DNA from: Monoglobus pectinilyticus
GTDB taxonomy: Bacteria; Bacillota; Clostridia; Monoglobales; Monoglobaceae
Length of the DNA: 64,000 nucleotides
Direction of reading: 5' to 3'
NCBI RefSeq assembly: GCF_002874775.1
Contig: NZ_CP020991.1
Location: 1,369,225-1,433,224 of the forward strand
Shown: positions 16,894 through 25,729 of the stretch, piece after piece
Layout: each line of letters begins with the position of its first letter
How positions within the stretch are numbered: the first letter of the stretch is position 1
Notes under the pieces: model-generated
Told to the model about the DNA's origin: nothing
The model's input: only the letters and a program-made list of their open reading frames with translations
Database searches by the model: none
Program-made: the position numbers and the translations under genes

Positions 16894-18729
16894 ATGAAAA
16901 TTAAAAGATTTATTTCGGCGCTGCTTTGCGGCACAATGCTGGCAGCGGTACTTTCGACCTCGGTTTTTGCGGCGACTTTTTCCGACGTGGAAAACGACGC
17001 GACAGTTGCATGGGCAAAGCAGGCAATAAACGAGATGACGGACAAGGGATACATAAAAGGTTATGAGGACGGCACCTTTAAACCTCAGCGTGCAGTCTCA
17101 AAGGTGGAAACCCTGGTTCTGATGTCCAGAATTCTGGGAGTTGAAGACTCTGAGTATTCGCAGACGGTGAAGTGGGCAGACGCCGGTTACTCGGCTACGG
17201 TTAACGCTATTAATACGACATATGTTGATGAGCTTAGCTTTTTAATGTATTTTGACGTTTTGAATATTACTGACTTGCGCGACTATGCGTCAGCGGCAAA
17301 TGCAAACACATCTCTTCTCAGATGGCAGGCAGCGTATTTGATGGTTAAACTGGCTGGAAAAGATGACCAAGCACAGTCAGCTGTTTTGGATGAAAACGAA
17401 TATTCAGATTATGCTTCTATCCCTGAAGCTGCGCGTCCTTATGTTGCTTATGCTACAAATTTAGGGCTCATGAACGGTATGGGAAACGACGAGAACGGCA
17501 AAGCATTTTTCTCACCGGAAACAACGCTTACCAGAGCTCAGATGGCAACTCTTCTTAACCGTATGATGGAGAAGATGGACAGAAATTATATTCAGGGAAA
17601 AGTCAGCTCAATAGATACTGGCAATAAAAAAATGGTAGTAAACGCTGACGGAAAGAATACAACCTGCACTATCGGAGATATGACAGGTATAAAGATTAAT
17701 GGCGAAAATTCAAAGTTCAGCAGAATAGAATCACAGAGCGAAGTTATGGTCACTTATACATTCGGCGATGTCAGAATGATAGAGACAGTTCCGCCTGAGG
17801 AAAATCTTTCTGTATATGGAATAGTTGTTCAGACAAGTGATAATTCCGGCGGACAGCAGATAACTATAAAAGATTCCGAGGACGAGAACAATAAGGCGAC
17901 ATATACTTTCGCTTCAAACTGTAAGTATACTATTAAAGGAAGCCAGGGTTCTTACGGAGACGTTAAGGCAGGCAACTTTGTAAGATTGGTACTGTCAGGT
18001 TCAAAGGTAACTGAATGTTCAGTAGAGAGCAAAACCTCAGATGTGTCCGGAACTTTCGTAAAGGTTAATGCCGGAGACGATAATCGTACAACAATAACAA
18101 TTAAGAACAGTGATAATGAGCAGGAGACATTTGACGTTTCTATAAACGGTGTTGAGGTTACCAGAAACGGCAATATTGCGGGAGTTAGAGATTTGGCTAA
18201 GAACGACAGCGTTGTTTTATCACTGACATACGGCAAGGTTGTTTCAATAAAGGCTACAAGTGAGACTGAAAACGTATCAGGTACAATAAAGGAGATAATC
18301 CTGAGCGAAACTCCGCAGATTACTCTTGATGTAAAAGGAAAGAGTGAGACATATAACCTTACTGCTTCAACGTCTGTTAAGGTTAACGGAGTGGACGCAA
18401 CTATATACGACCTGCGTCCGGGAAATGCCGCAACGGTTGTTACAGATGGTTCAAATATTTCCAAGATAGAGTCCAGCGCGACTTCATCAACGGGAAAGAC
18501 GACAGTGACAGGTAAAGTTGTAAGCATAAACACAACGCTTAAGGTTATAACAGTAACCAATTCATCTGGCGGAACAGAGACGGTATATTATGAGTCAGGA
18601 ACTACATTCCTGAAATCAACCACCGGAAAGAGTATTACAGCAAAGGATATTGTTGCAGGGTCTAATATAACAGCAACAGGTTCAGATTCAACAGGATACT
18701 TTGTAGCAACTATAGTTATTTCAGATTAA
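16894..18729 (+). CDS. SLH-domain surface protein with repeated beta-type C-terminal region
   Basis: ATG 16894 follows AGGAGGTTTAAA. The 611-residue product has a signal peptide (MKIKRFISALLCGTMLAAVL...VFA), SLH motifs at ~residues 25-230 (FSDVENDATVAWAKQAINEM, GYEDGTFKPQRAVSKVETLVLM, FSPETTLTRAQMATLLNRMM), and then about 380 residues of repeated short beta modules of the type VSGTFVKVNAGDDNRTTITIK and VSGTIKEIILSETPQITL. These resemble small OB-like or DUF5666-like repeats. It is probably a wall-anchored structural protein paired with the divergent large SLH protein. Confidence 0.9.
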   Translation: MKIKRFISALLCGTMLAAVLSTSVFAATFSDVENDATVAWAKQAINEMTDKGYIKGYEDGTFKPQRAVSKVETLVLMSRILGVEDSEYSQTVKWADAGYSATVNAINTTYVDELSFLMYFDVLNITDLRDYASAANANTSLLRWQAAYLMVKLAGKDDQAQSAVLDENEYSDYASIPEAARPYVAYATNLGLMNGMGNDENGKAFFSPETTLTRAQMATLLNRMMEKMDRNYIQGKVSSIDTGNKKMVVNADGKNTTCTIGDMTGIKINGENSKFSRIESQSEVMVTYTFGDVRMIETVPPEENLSVYGIVVQTSDNSGGQQITIKDSEDENNKATYTFASNCKYTIKGSQGSYGDVKAGNFVRLVLSGSKVTECSVESKTSDVSGTFVKVNAGDDNRTTITIKNSDNEQETFDVSINGVEVTRNGNIAGVRDLAKNDSVVLSLTYGKVVSIKATSETENVSGTIKEIILSETPQITLDVKGKSETYNLTASTSVKVNGVDATIYDLRPGNAATVVTDGSNISKIESSATSSTGKTTVTGKVVSINTTLKVITVTNSSGGTETVYYESGTTFLKSTTGKSITAKDIVAGSNITATGSDSTGYFVATIVISD

Positions 18730-18744
18730 TATAATTCTCTAAAA

Positions 18745-18775
18745 AGTCCGGCGCTGTATAGCGCCGGACTTTTTT
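18745..18775 (+). terminator. Rho-independent terminator after the SLH gene
   Basis: AGTCCGGCGC-TGTATA-GCGCCGGACT followed by TTTTT, a perfect 10-bp stem. Confidence 0.95.
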
Positions 18776-19435
18776 AAATATAATTTAATAAAAAATTTTT
18801 AAAACAGAAATATTACATTAATTTAAAAATTTTTATAATTTTTAAGAAATATATATGGATATAGATAAGAACTTAAAATATTTATTTAAATAATCTGAAC
18901 TGTATAATAATACATCCGATTATCTTTTTTCTGATTGTTTCATAATCATATGTATATAATATTTGTATAATATACGGAGCGTGAAAAGCTTAATAATTTT
19001 TTGATGACTTTCTGTGTTTAGTAATTATAGATTTATAAAATTTTATATAAAAATATATGTTTTCGGTGAAAGCCGGCCTGAGAAATATTGTTTATCTCGT
19101 TAGATGAGCAGCAGATAAACACTTATTGTTCAATATACAGTTTGTAACCAAAATTATTCTTATATATTAATTTTAATATTATGTATTATGATTAATGAAA
19201 ATAAAATATAGCATAAACACTATATAAAAGGTATAATTTATATAACATTTTTAGTTGAGTAAAAGTTTATAGAAGACCGAGCCTGTATACAGTGAAGTCT
19301 AAAAGGTATATTTAAATCTAATATTATTATTAAGCCAAATAGCAAATAGTTTGTGAAATATAATCTATAGACCCTCGGTGAAAGATAAATTTATTTTGCA
19401 AATCATTACAACATATATACAAATGCGTTACTATC
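18776..19435. other. Gene-free AT-rich region with a decayed repeat tail
   Basis: No gene is recognisable. Bases 19099-19144 (GTTAGATGAGCAGCAGATAA...GTTCAATATACAG) resemble the tail of repeat copies A and B (GTTAGGTGAGCTATCATCTG...GTTCAATATACAA). This looks like an eroded copy whose other parts can no longer be seen. Confidence 0.5.
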
Positions 19436-19464
19436 TTGCATAAAATATGTTTTTGTGCTATAAT
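19436..19464 (+). promoter_or_regulatory. Promoter for the TagA-like gene cluster
   Basis: TTGCAT (19436-19441), 17-base spacer, TATAAT (19459-19464), 39 bases upstream of the ATG. Confidence 0.7.
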
Positions 19465-19503
19465 AAATTAGAATATGTAAAAATATCGGTAAGGAGCTTT
19501 TGA

Positions 19504-20241
19504 ATGCGAGATACAATTGATATATTAGGAGTTAAAATTGATAGGATTACATCGGCTTATGCTTTGAAGAAGGCTGAGCAAATGGTAAGAAGCGATGGGG
19601 TTTCAACTATTTTTACTCCCAATCCTGAGATAGTTATGGCGGCTTATGAAGACGCCGGATTTAGAGAAGTCCTGAACTCGGCTGATATGTGTACCCCTGA
19701 CGGTATAGGCGTTGTTTATGCGGCCAAAATGCTTGGAACTCCTGTGCCTGAACGGGTTGCCGGCTTTGATTTGGTCTGTGGTCTTTTGTCCAATATCAGA
19801 AAGACAGGTGAAGGCGTTTTTTTATTCGGAGCTAAGCCGGGCGTTGCTGAGGCTGCAGCTGTTAAACTTCTGGATGAATATGTTGGTTTGAATATAGTTG
19901 GTGTTCATCATGGATATTTTTCGGATAATGAAACCGATGATATTGTTAAACAGATAAACGAGTCAGGCGCTAAGCTGCTTCTAGTCTGTCTGGGAGCTCC
20001 TAAGCAGGAAAAGTGGATATTTGAAAACAAGTCAAAGCTTACTAATGTCTCTCTTTGTATGGGAGTCGGCGGGGCTTTAGACGTATTTGCGGGCGTTGCA
20101 AAAAGAGCGCCTGAGTTATTTATAAAGTGTAATCTTGAATGGCTGTATAGATTTTGCAAGAATCCCAGCAGATTGGGTAGATTTGCTACACTTCCAAAGT
20201 TTGTTATGACTGTCAGGAAGGATAAAAAGAAAAATAAATAG
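19504..20241 (+). CDS. tagA: WecG/TagA/CpsF-family glycosyltransferase
   Basis: A 245-residue GT26 enzyme. Family motifs: TIFTPNPEIVMAAYED, CTPDGIGVVYAAKMLG (with the conserved Asp), FLFGAKPGVAEAAA and LVCLGAPKQEKWIFENK. Members add ManNAc or a related sugar to a GlcNAc-lipid carrier, the second step of wall teichoic acid or SLH-binding wall polymer synthesis. The C-terminal EWLYRFCKNPSRLGR appendage targets the enzyme to the membrane. The exact polymer is not shown by context. AAGGAGC precedes the ATG. Confidence 0.9.
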   Translation: MRDTIDILGVKIDRITSAYALKKAEQMVRSDGVSTIFTPNPEIVMAAYEDAGFREVLNSADMCTPDGIGVVYAAKMLGTPVPERVAGFDLVCGLLSNIRKTGEGVFLFGAKPGVAEAAAVKLLDEYVGLNIVGVHHGYFSDNETDDIVKQINESGAKLLLVCLGAPKQEKWIFENKSKLTNVSLCMGVGGALDVFAGVAKRAPELFIKCNLEWLYRFCKNPSRLGRFATLPKFVMTVRKDKKKNK

Positions 20242-20280
20242 AGGGAACAGGGAGAAATATATAAAAAAGAGGTTGATAAG

Positions 20281-20811
20281 ATGCTGTATATTTTCTTAGC
20301 TGATGGATTTGAAGAGACCGAAGCGGTGGCTCCTGTTGATGTGATCAGAAGAACAGGGCTGGAGGTTAAGTTCGTTGGAGTGGACGGCGAACTTGTTTGC
20401 GGCGCTCATAATATTACCATAAAAACAGATTGTTCTGAGCCGGATTATTCAGATATTTCAGGTGTAATTCTGCCTGGAGGAATGCCGGGAACCCTAAATC
20501 TTCAGAAAAATAAAATGGTTACCGATGCAATTGAGTACTGTGTGAAAAATGAAAAGCTGGTTGCCGCTATCTGCGCTGCCCCAATGATTTTAGGTGATCT
20601 TGGATATCTTGACGGCAAAGATGCAGTTTGCTTCCCGGGGTTTGAGGATAGTCTGACAGAATCAAACATATTATCAGACGGAGTAGTGAGAGATGGAAAT
20701 TTTATCACAGCTAAAGGCGCAGGGAAAGCGCTGGAATTTGGAGCCGCTATTGTGGATTATTTCTCAGAGCCTCCAAAAGGTGAGCGCATTTTGCAGAAAA
20801 TGCAGGTTTAG
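20281..20811 (+). CDS. DJ-1/PfpI-family protein (YajL/ThiJ type)
   Basis: A 176-residue single-domain protein with the DJ-1 features: FLADGFEETEAV near the N-terminus with the conserved Glu, GVILPGGMPGTLNL, and the nucleophile elbow VAAICAAPMILGDLG with the reactive cysteine. Family roles include protection against oxidative or glyoxal damage, but specific activity cannot be assigned. It ends 3 bases before the next gene, so the two are an operon with the TagA-like gene upstream. Confidence 0.93.
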   Translation: MLYIFLADGFEETEAVAPVDVIRRTGLEVKFVGVDGELVCGAHNITIKTDCSEPDYSDISGVILPGGMPGTLNLQKNKMVTDAIEYCVKNEKLVAAICAAPMILGDLGYLDGKDAVCFPGFEDSLTESNILSDGVVRDGNFITAKGAGKALEFGAAIVDYFSEPPKGERILQKMQV

Positions 20812-20814
20812 ATT

Positions 20815-21390
20815 ATGAATAAGCAAGAGCAGAGAAGAACTTTGAGAAAAATAAGAGATGAAATTCCACAGGAATTAAGAACTTTAAAGAGCTCTGATAT
20901 AACAGAAAAATTTTTAAAGTCAGATAAATATATATCTGCAGAAACGGTTATGCTTTACATATCTTTTGGAAGTGAACCTGATACATTTGACATTTTGGAC
21001 AGAGTGATTTCAGACGGTAAGAAGCTGGCTGTGCCATTGTGTGATAGTGTGAAATGTGAAATAACAGCTTTTGGAGCAGACAGTCTAAGTCAGCTGAAAT
21101 CCGGCAGTTATGGAATTTTAGAACCTGACTCTGAGCTGATTGAATCCGGTGTTTTGAAACCTGTTCAAAGTTCTGAAATAGATTTAGTTGTGGTTCCGGG
21201 ACTGGGTTTTGATAAATACGGATATAGGATAGGATACGGCAAAGGGTATTACGACAGGTTTTTAAACGGCTTTGCCGGTGATACTATTGGTCTTTGTTTT
21301 AAAGAGTGTCTGCTTGATAAAATATACCGTGACGAGTTTGATATAAAAGTTGATACAGTTATCACGGACAGTGATATAATGTGCGGTTAA
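20815..21390 (+). CDS. 5-formyltetrahydrofolate cyclo-ligase
   Basis: A 191-residue protein with the family's N-terminal basic region (KQEQRRTLRKIRDEI), VPLCD, and the signature VVPGLGFDKYGYRIGYGKGYYDRFL that binds ATP and folate. The enzyme converts 5-formyl-THF to 5,10-methenyl-THF using ATP. It overlaps closely with the DJ-1 gene. The symbol ygfA or fthC is used in other species. Confidence 0.95.
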   Translation: MNKQEQRRTLRKIRDEIPQELRTLKSSDITEKFLKSDKYISAETVMLYISFGSEPDTFDILDRVISDGKKLAVPLCDSVKCEITAFGADSLSQLKSGSYGILEPDSELIESGVLKPVQSSEIDLVVVPGLGFDKYGYRIGYGKGYYDRFLNGFAGDTIGLCFKECLLDKIYRDEFDIKVDTVITDSDIMCG

Positions 21391-21448
21391 ACAGCGGCTT
21401 ATGAATCAGCCGGGATTTTAAAATACATATAAACGGAGGGTGATTCAA

Positions 21449-22603
21449 GTGGAGCATGAATATAAAACTCTTGAAGAGCTTGAAGCAAAAAGAGCGGCAA
21501 GAGAGGCAATGAAGCAGTTAAAACAAAAAAAGAGAAAAAGGGTCAGAAGAATAATAGCCCTATGTATTGCTGCAGTCATAGTTGCTGTTGTCATAGGCGC
21601 TGCAGGTAATTTGGCATACCGTGATATAAACGGTCTAGACGGCGATGGAAAGAATTATGTTATTGATGTACCCGCAGGAGCCGGTTCGGCTAAGGTTGCT
21701 AGCCTGCTTGGAAACCGCGGCGTTATAAAATATCCGGCGTTGTTTAAAATGTATGCCGGAAATAAATACATTTTTCAAAGAGGAAGACATTCTGTCAATT
21801 CTTCTATGACTTATGACGAACTTTTGGAGACATTTGGAAATTACGCTGAGGGCGGCGTAGGCGAACAGGTTCAGATAGTTATCCCGGAGGGTTATGAGCT
21901 TGGGCAGATAGCTGATATATTGGCTCAGAACGGACTGGTGGATAAGGAAGAGTTTATGGATGAAGTAAATAACGGAGAATTTGATTATGACTTTGTGAAT
22001 GAGATTCCGCGTTCGGAGAATCGCCTTGAGGGGTATCTGTATCCGGCGACATATCAAATATATCCGGGCACCTCGGCTCATGATATAATTATTATGATGC
22101 TGGACGCGTTTAAGTCAAATGTGCTGCCTGTATACAATCAGAGCGGTTCCGGAGACCCGATTGATCAGGTTGTGACAATGGCTTCTGTGATTGAGAGAGA
22201 AGCGGCAAATGACGGAGAGAAAAAGCTGGTTGCCTCCGTGTTTAACAATAGGCTGTATGAGGGCAAAAAGCTGGAATCGTGTGCCACTGTGCAGTATTTG
22301 CTCCATGAAAGAAAAACTGTGTTGAGTATTGAGGATACAGAAATAGATTCTCCATATAATACATATAAATATAAAGGTTTGCCGGAAGGTCCAATAGCTT
22401 CTCCGGGGCTTGCGTCGATTAAGGCGGCGCTTAGGCCTGCTGATACCAATTATATGTATTTCCTTGCTGACCCGAGCGGAAATAAAAATTATTTCTCTCA
22501 GACTTATGATGAACATCAGGAAAAAATGAAGCTTCTTGAGGAGGGAAAGCCGGTTGACGAGAGTACGCCGACACCAAGCCCTACCGAAAAGGCTAAAAAT
22601 TGA
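21449..22603 (+). CDS. mltG: Endolytic murein transglycosylase MltG
   Basis: GTG 21449 is preferred, 8 bases after GGAGGG; an in-frame GTG at 21440 overlaps that RBS. The 384-residue product has a basic cytosolic N-terminus, a membrane helix (RRIIALCIAAVIVAVVIGAA), a LysM-like segment (VIPEGYELGQIADILAQNGL) and the YceG domain. The catalytic Glu region ASVIEREAANDGEKKLVASVFNNRL and the closing GLPEGPIASPGLASIKAAL are present. MltG cleaves nascent glycan strands and limits their length. Its nearness to rodA fits a role in wall elongation. Confidence 0.95.
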   Translation: MEHEYKTLEELEAKRAAREAMKQLKQKKRKRVRRIIALCIAAVIVAVVIGAAGNLAYRDINGLDGDGKNYVIDVPAGAGSAKVASLLGNRGVIKYPALFKMYAGNKYIFQRGRHSVNSSMTYDELLETFGNYAEGGVGEQVQIVIPEGYELGQIADILAQNGLVDKEEFMDEVNNGEFDYDFVNEIPRSENRLEGYLYPATYQIYPGTSAHDIIIMMLDAFKSNVLPVYNQSGSGDPIDQVVTMASVIEREAANDGEKKLVASVFNNRLYEGKKLESCATVQYLLHERKTVLSIEDTEIDSPYNTYKYKGLPEGPIASPGLASIKAALRPADTNYMYFLADPSGNKNYFSQTYDEHQEKMKLLEEGKPVDESTPTPSPTEKAKN

Positions 22604-22636
22604 TTATGGTTTAGACTTTTTAAAAAGGGAATAGAT

Positions 22637-23293
22637 ATGATAGACGATAGCGTAAATTATGATTATATAATCAGATATATTAGGAGTGTTATTCCGGAGA
22701 GCACCGGTTTTTTAAAAGAGCTGGAGGAATTTGCGGCTGAAAATCAGGTGCCAATTTCACAGCCCGAAACCATAAAACTGATAGAAGTTTTGATAAAATT
22801 TGGGCGCTGTGAAAAGGTCCTTGAGGTCGGCAGTGCTATTGGCTATTCGGCCATACGCATGATAGGCGCAGGAGCCGGGAAGGTCGATACTATAGAACTC
22901 AATCACCAAGCAGCGGTATTTGCTGAAAAGAATTTTGCAAGAGCGGGATTTTCTGACAGGATAAAGTTGTTTGAGGGTGACGCAAATGATATATTGCCGG
23001 AATTGGCGCAGAATAAAAATAATAAATACGATATGATTTTTATAGACGCGGCAAAAGCCCAGTATAATTCGTTTTTTGAACCATGTTTCAGTATGCTGCG
23101 ACACGGGGGGCTGTTAGTTTCAGATAATGTGCTGTACAAGGGAATGACTGCAACAGACGATTTGGTTCTGCATAGAAAGCGTACTATAGTTAAAAGGCTC
23201 AGAGAATATATAAAAATGCTTTGTGAACATGAGAGTCTCGAAACAGCGGTTCTGCCGCTGGGAGACGGGGTGGCGCTGAGTATTAAACGCTGA
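22637..23293 (+). CDS. SAM-dependent O-methyltransferase (YrrM/TrmR type)
   Basis: A 218-residue class I methyltransferase. SAM-binding motif VLEVGSAIGYSAIRMI, then KVDTIELN, DMIFIDAAKAQYNSFFE and GGLLVSDNVLYKG, which carry the catechol-O-methyltransferase-like metal ligands. In Bacillus the gene directly after mltG (yrrM, trmR) encodes a tRNA 5-hydroxyuridine methyltransferase. The same order here supports that assignment by synteny, though the substrate is not shown by sequence alone. Confidence 0.88.
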   Translation: MIDDSVNYDYIIRYIRSVIPESTGFLKELEEFAAENQVPISQPETIKLIEVLIKFGRCEKVLEVGSAIGYSAIRMIGAGAGKVDTIELNHQAAVFAEKNFARAGFSDRIKLFEGDANDILPELAQNKNNKYDMIFIDAAKAQYNSFFEPCFSMLRHGGLLVSDNVLYKGMTATDDLVLHRKRTIVKRLREYIKMLCEHESLETAVLPLGDGVALSIKR

Positions 23294-23338
23294 TAGGAAT
23301 TACGCTTATTTTTATGACGCTGGAATGGAGTTTAATAG

Positions 23339-24454
23339 ATGCTTGAAAAGACAAGAAAGTTTAGGGACGCGATTAAGAATATTGATTTTACCCTTATTGC
23401 ACTGACTGTTTTGACGGCTGTTTTCGGAATAGTTATGATTTCAAGTGCCGGTGGTGACGGAGCGGTTAGATACGTTATAGTGCAGTCTGCGGCATTAGTT
23501 TTAGGATTGATAGGGGTTGTCATAATAAGCATACTGGATTATGATTATTTGGCGAGATTGTCAAAGTATATTTATGCGGCATGTATCATATTATTGGTTT
23601 TAGTGCTGATACCCGGACTGGGCAGAGTGCAGAACGGTGCGAGAAGCTGGTTTGTTTTCGGTCCTGTCAGTTTTCAGCCGGCAGAGCTGGTCAAAATAGG
23701 ATTTGTGATAACGTTTTCCAAGCATTTGAGTGAGGTTGGAAGCGGTTTGAATGAACCGAAAAACATGTGGAAAGTAGCTCTGCATCCAGCAGCGCTGTGT
23801 ATTTTGATGTTGCTTCAGCCGGATTTCGGAACGGTTGTAGTATTTGTGATGATGGCGCTGGCTATGCTGTTTATGGCAAAAATCAGCTGGAAGTATTTAG
23901 CCGGAGCTTTTGGGGCTCTGTTGGCGGCCTGTCCGCTGATTTGGATATTTCTGCTTAAACAATATCAAAAGGATAGGATAATCACCTTGTTTAATCCGGA
24001 GAATGACCCGACAGGCAGCGGCTATCATGTTATTCAGTCAAAAATTGCCGCAGGCAGCGGCAAGCTTACGGGCATGGGGTTATACAACGGTTCCAGCCGC
24101 TATAATAATCTTTTGCCGGAGCGGCACACGGACTTTATATATTCTGTAATTTGTGAAGAATTGGGTATGATAGGCGGTGTGGCTGTAATAGTGCTGTTAT
24201 CAGCGATAATTATCAGGTGTTTATATATAGGGCTCAATGCGAGGAACAGCGAGGGACTTTATATTTGCACGGGAGTGGCGGCTATGCTGGCGTTTCAGGC
24301 ATTTGAAAATATAGGGATGTGTATAGGGTTGTTCCCTGTAACCGGAATAACTCTTCCGTTTTTCAGTTACGGAGGTTCATCGCTTGTGACGAATTTGTTG
24401 GCTGTGGGACTTGTGCTTAATGTGAGGTACCGGTATAAGAAGATTAATTTTTAG
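23339..24454 (+). CDS. rodA: SEDS-family peptidoglycan glycosyltransferase RodA
   Basis: A 371-residue polytopic protein with about ten membrane helices and the SEDS hallmarks: RSWFVFGPVSFQPAELVKIGFV, LQPDFGTVVVF (with the catalytic Asp), GSGKLTGMGLYNGS, LPERHTDFIYSVICEELG and the closing LPFFSYGGSSLVTNLLAVGLVLNVRYR. RodA polymerises glycan strands with a class B PBP during elongation. The lack of a division cluster nearby and the short N-terminus favour RodA over FtsW. A matching PBP is not in the window. Confidence 0.92.
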   Translation: MLEKTRKFRDAIKNIDFTLIALTVLTAVFGIVMISSAGGDGAVRYVIVQSAALVLGLIGVVIISILDYDYLARLSKYIYAACIILLVLVLIPGLGRVQNGARSWFVFGPVSFQPAELVKIGFVITFSKHLSEVGSGLNEPKNMWKVALHPAALCILMLLQPDFGTVVVFVMMALAMLFMAKISWKYLAGAFGALLAACPLIWIFLLKQYQKDRIITLFNPENDPTGSGYHVIQSKIAAGSGKLTGMGLYNGSSRYNNLLPERHTDFIYSVICEELGMIGGVAVIVLLSAIIIRCLYIGLNARNSEGLYICTGVAAMLAFQAFENIGMCIGLFPVTGITLPFFSYGGSSLVTNLLAVGLVLNVRYRYKKINF

Positions 24455-24484
24455 TTAGATAAGCATTGATTTGATGTTAAATAT

Positions 24485-24560
24485 AAAAAGACTAATTGAA
24501 TTGACATGCACCATAAAATCTAAACATTTGTGGATGCATATTGATTCAATTAGTCTTTTT
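24485..24560 (+). terminator. Long-stem terminator after rodA
   Basis: AAAAAGACTAATTGAAT (24485-24501) pairs perfectly with 24544-24560, which ends in CTTTTT. The 42-base loop contains a further ATGCA/TGCAT pairing. The A-start and T-end make it bidirectional. Confidence 0.85.
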
Positions 24561-25604
24561 GGTTGTAAAAGGCGCAGTCTTTTATAATTAGGATTTCTAT
24601 ATTATTCATGTATATATTTAATAAGTATCTTTGTGTTATATATTGAATGCTGTGTGTTAGATGAGCTAACATCTAACTTGTTTGCTGTCATACATCACAA
24701 CTAAGTGATTTATATATTACAATTAAGTTAATTATTGGTATTTATAGTGTATGTAATACAATATAGTTTGTATTACATACACTTTTAAACAAAAGTGTAG
24801 CCGCAATTGACTTTGTAGGATAATCAAAATAAGCTAATTTGTATCACACCTGTCTTGCAGGTTGGGCACAGACGTTTCAGGTTATCAAAATATGGTTCGT
24901 ATTACACGCACCAAGTATATCAAAACAAGCCTGATGATGTTTATCAACAACACTGTAAATAAAAAACTTCTAAAATAATGAATTTTTTTAATATGGCATA
25001 GCAAACATTTGAGTGGGATGAAATCAGGTATGTAAGGCGTGCAGCTGCGAAATAGTTCAATATAAAAAGAATTATGATGAACTGTTTTAAATATGTTAAC
25101 GCTCCATGTACTCCGGCAGTTCACCTAATGAGATATACAATAACATATATCAGATTAAGTCAGACTAATGCCGTTGTAGATTTCAAATTGGGACGAGTCT
25201 GAATAACATATACCTTACAGCTGCGGCAGAAGTCACAGATATTAAGGTTTTAATGTAAAAAGTCATTGAGGCCTGCACACTTATCTAGGCCTTGTCATAT
25301 TGCGTTTATTTATTTTTGATTATATATGACCTTAACGTATCTGTATGTTTTATTGAAGCTTTTCTTATACCAATATCTTATTATTTAAAAAATTTTCTTT
25401 TAAAGTTATATTTTTAATATTATTGTAATATTATCTTCAAACTTGTTTTAATTTGTAAAAAGTATAAAAAATCCTCTTCATTCTATATTTTTCAGATATA
25501 CTGTTAAAAAGTATAAGTATATTTTTTAGATAAGTTGTTAATTTTGTTTAGATAAATTTCGGATTTCGCGCCGATTGTTTCAGCGGCTGATGAAAGAAAT
25601 TTAA
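24561..25604. other. Gene-free region with decayed copies of the dispersed repeat
   Basis: No gene is recognised. At 24655-24685 GTTAGATGAGCTAACATCTA resembles the tail of repeats A/B. At 24775-24910 the order ACACTTTTaaacAAAAGTGT, GTATCACAC, an ACCTG/CAGGT hairpin and GGGCACAG matches the inside of the inverted-repeat element (11641-11740) in both orientations. These look like eroded copies. Confidence 0.45.
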
Positions 25605-25633
25605 TTGACATTTAAAGTTATTGGTGTTATAAT
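25605..25633 (+). promoter_or_regulatory. Promoter for the MBOAT/DHHW operon
   Basis: Consensus TTGACA (25605-25610), 17-base spacer, TATAAT (25628-25633). About 97 bases of 5' leader precede the ATG. Confidence 0.85.
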
Positions 25634-25729
25634 CTAACCTAATTATTTGTAATTATAAATTATAATGGATTATTTTGCGGATAATTTAATTTTTAACAGT
25701 TAGTTGACAGAGGGGAGAACAGGATAGGT

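Noticed and set aside
17952-18560. 202-residue open frame antisense to the SLH protein gene
   Set aside because: Shadow of a Thr/Val-rich repeat region; no RBS and composition typical of antisense translation.
24885-25124. 79-residue minus-strand ORF in the gap before the MBOAT gene
   Set aside because: Hydrophobic but without RBS or recognisable family; the region looks like decayed repeat sequence. A transposase remnant was considered but could not be supported.
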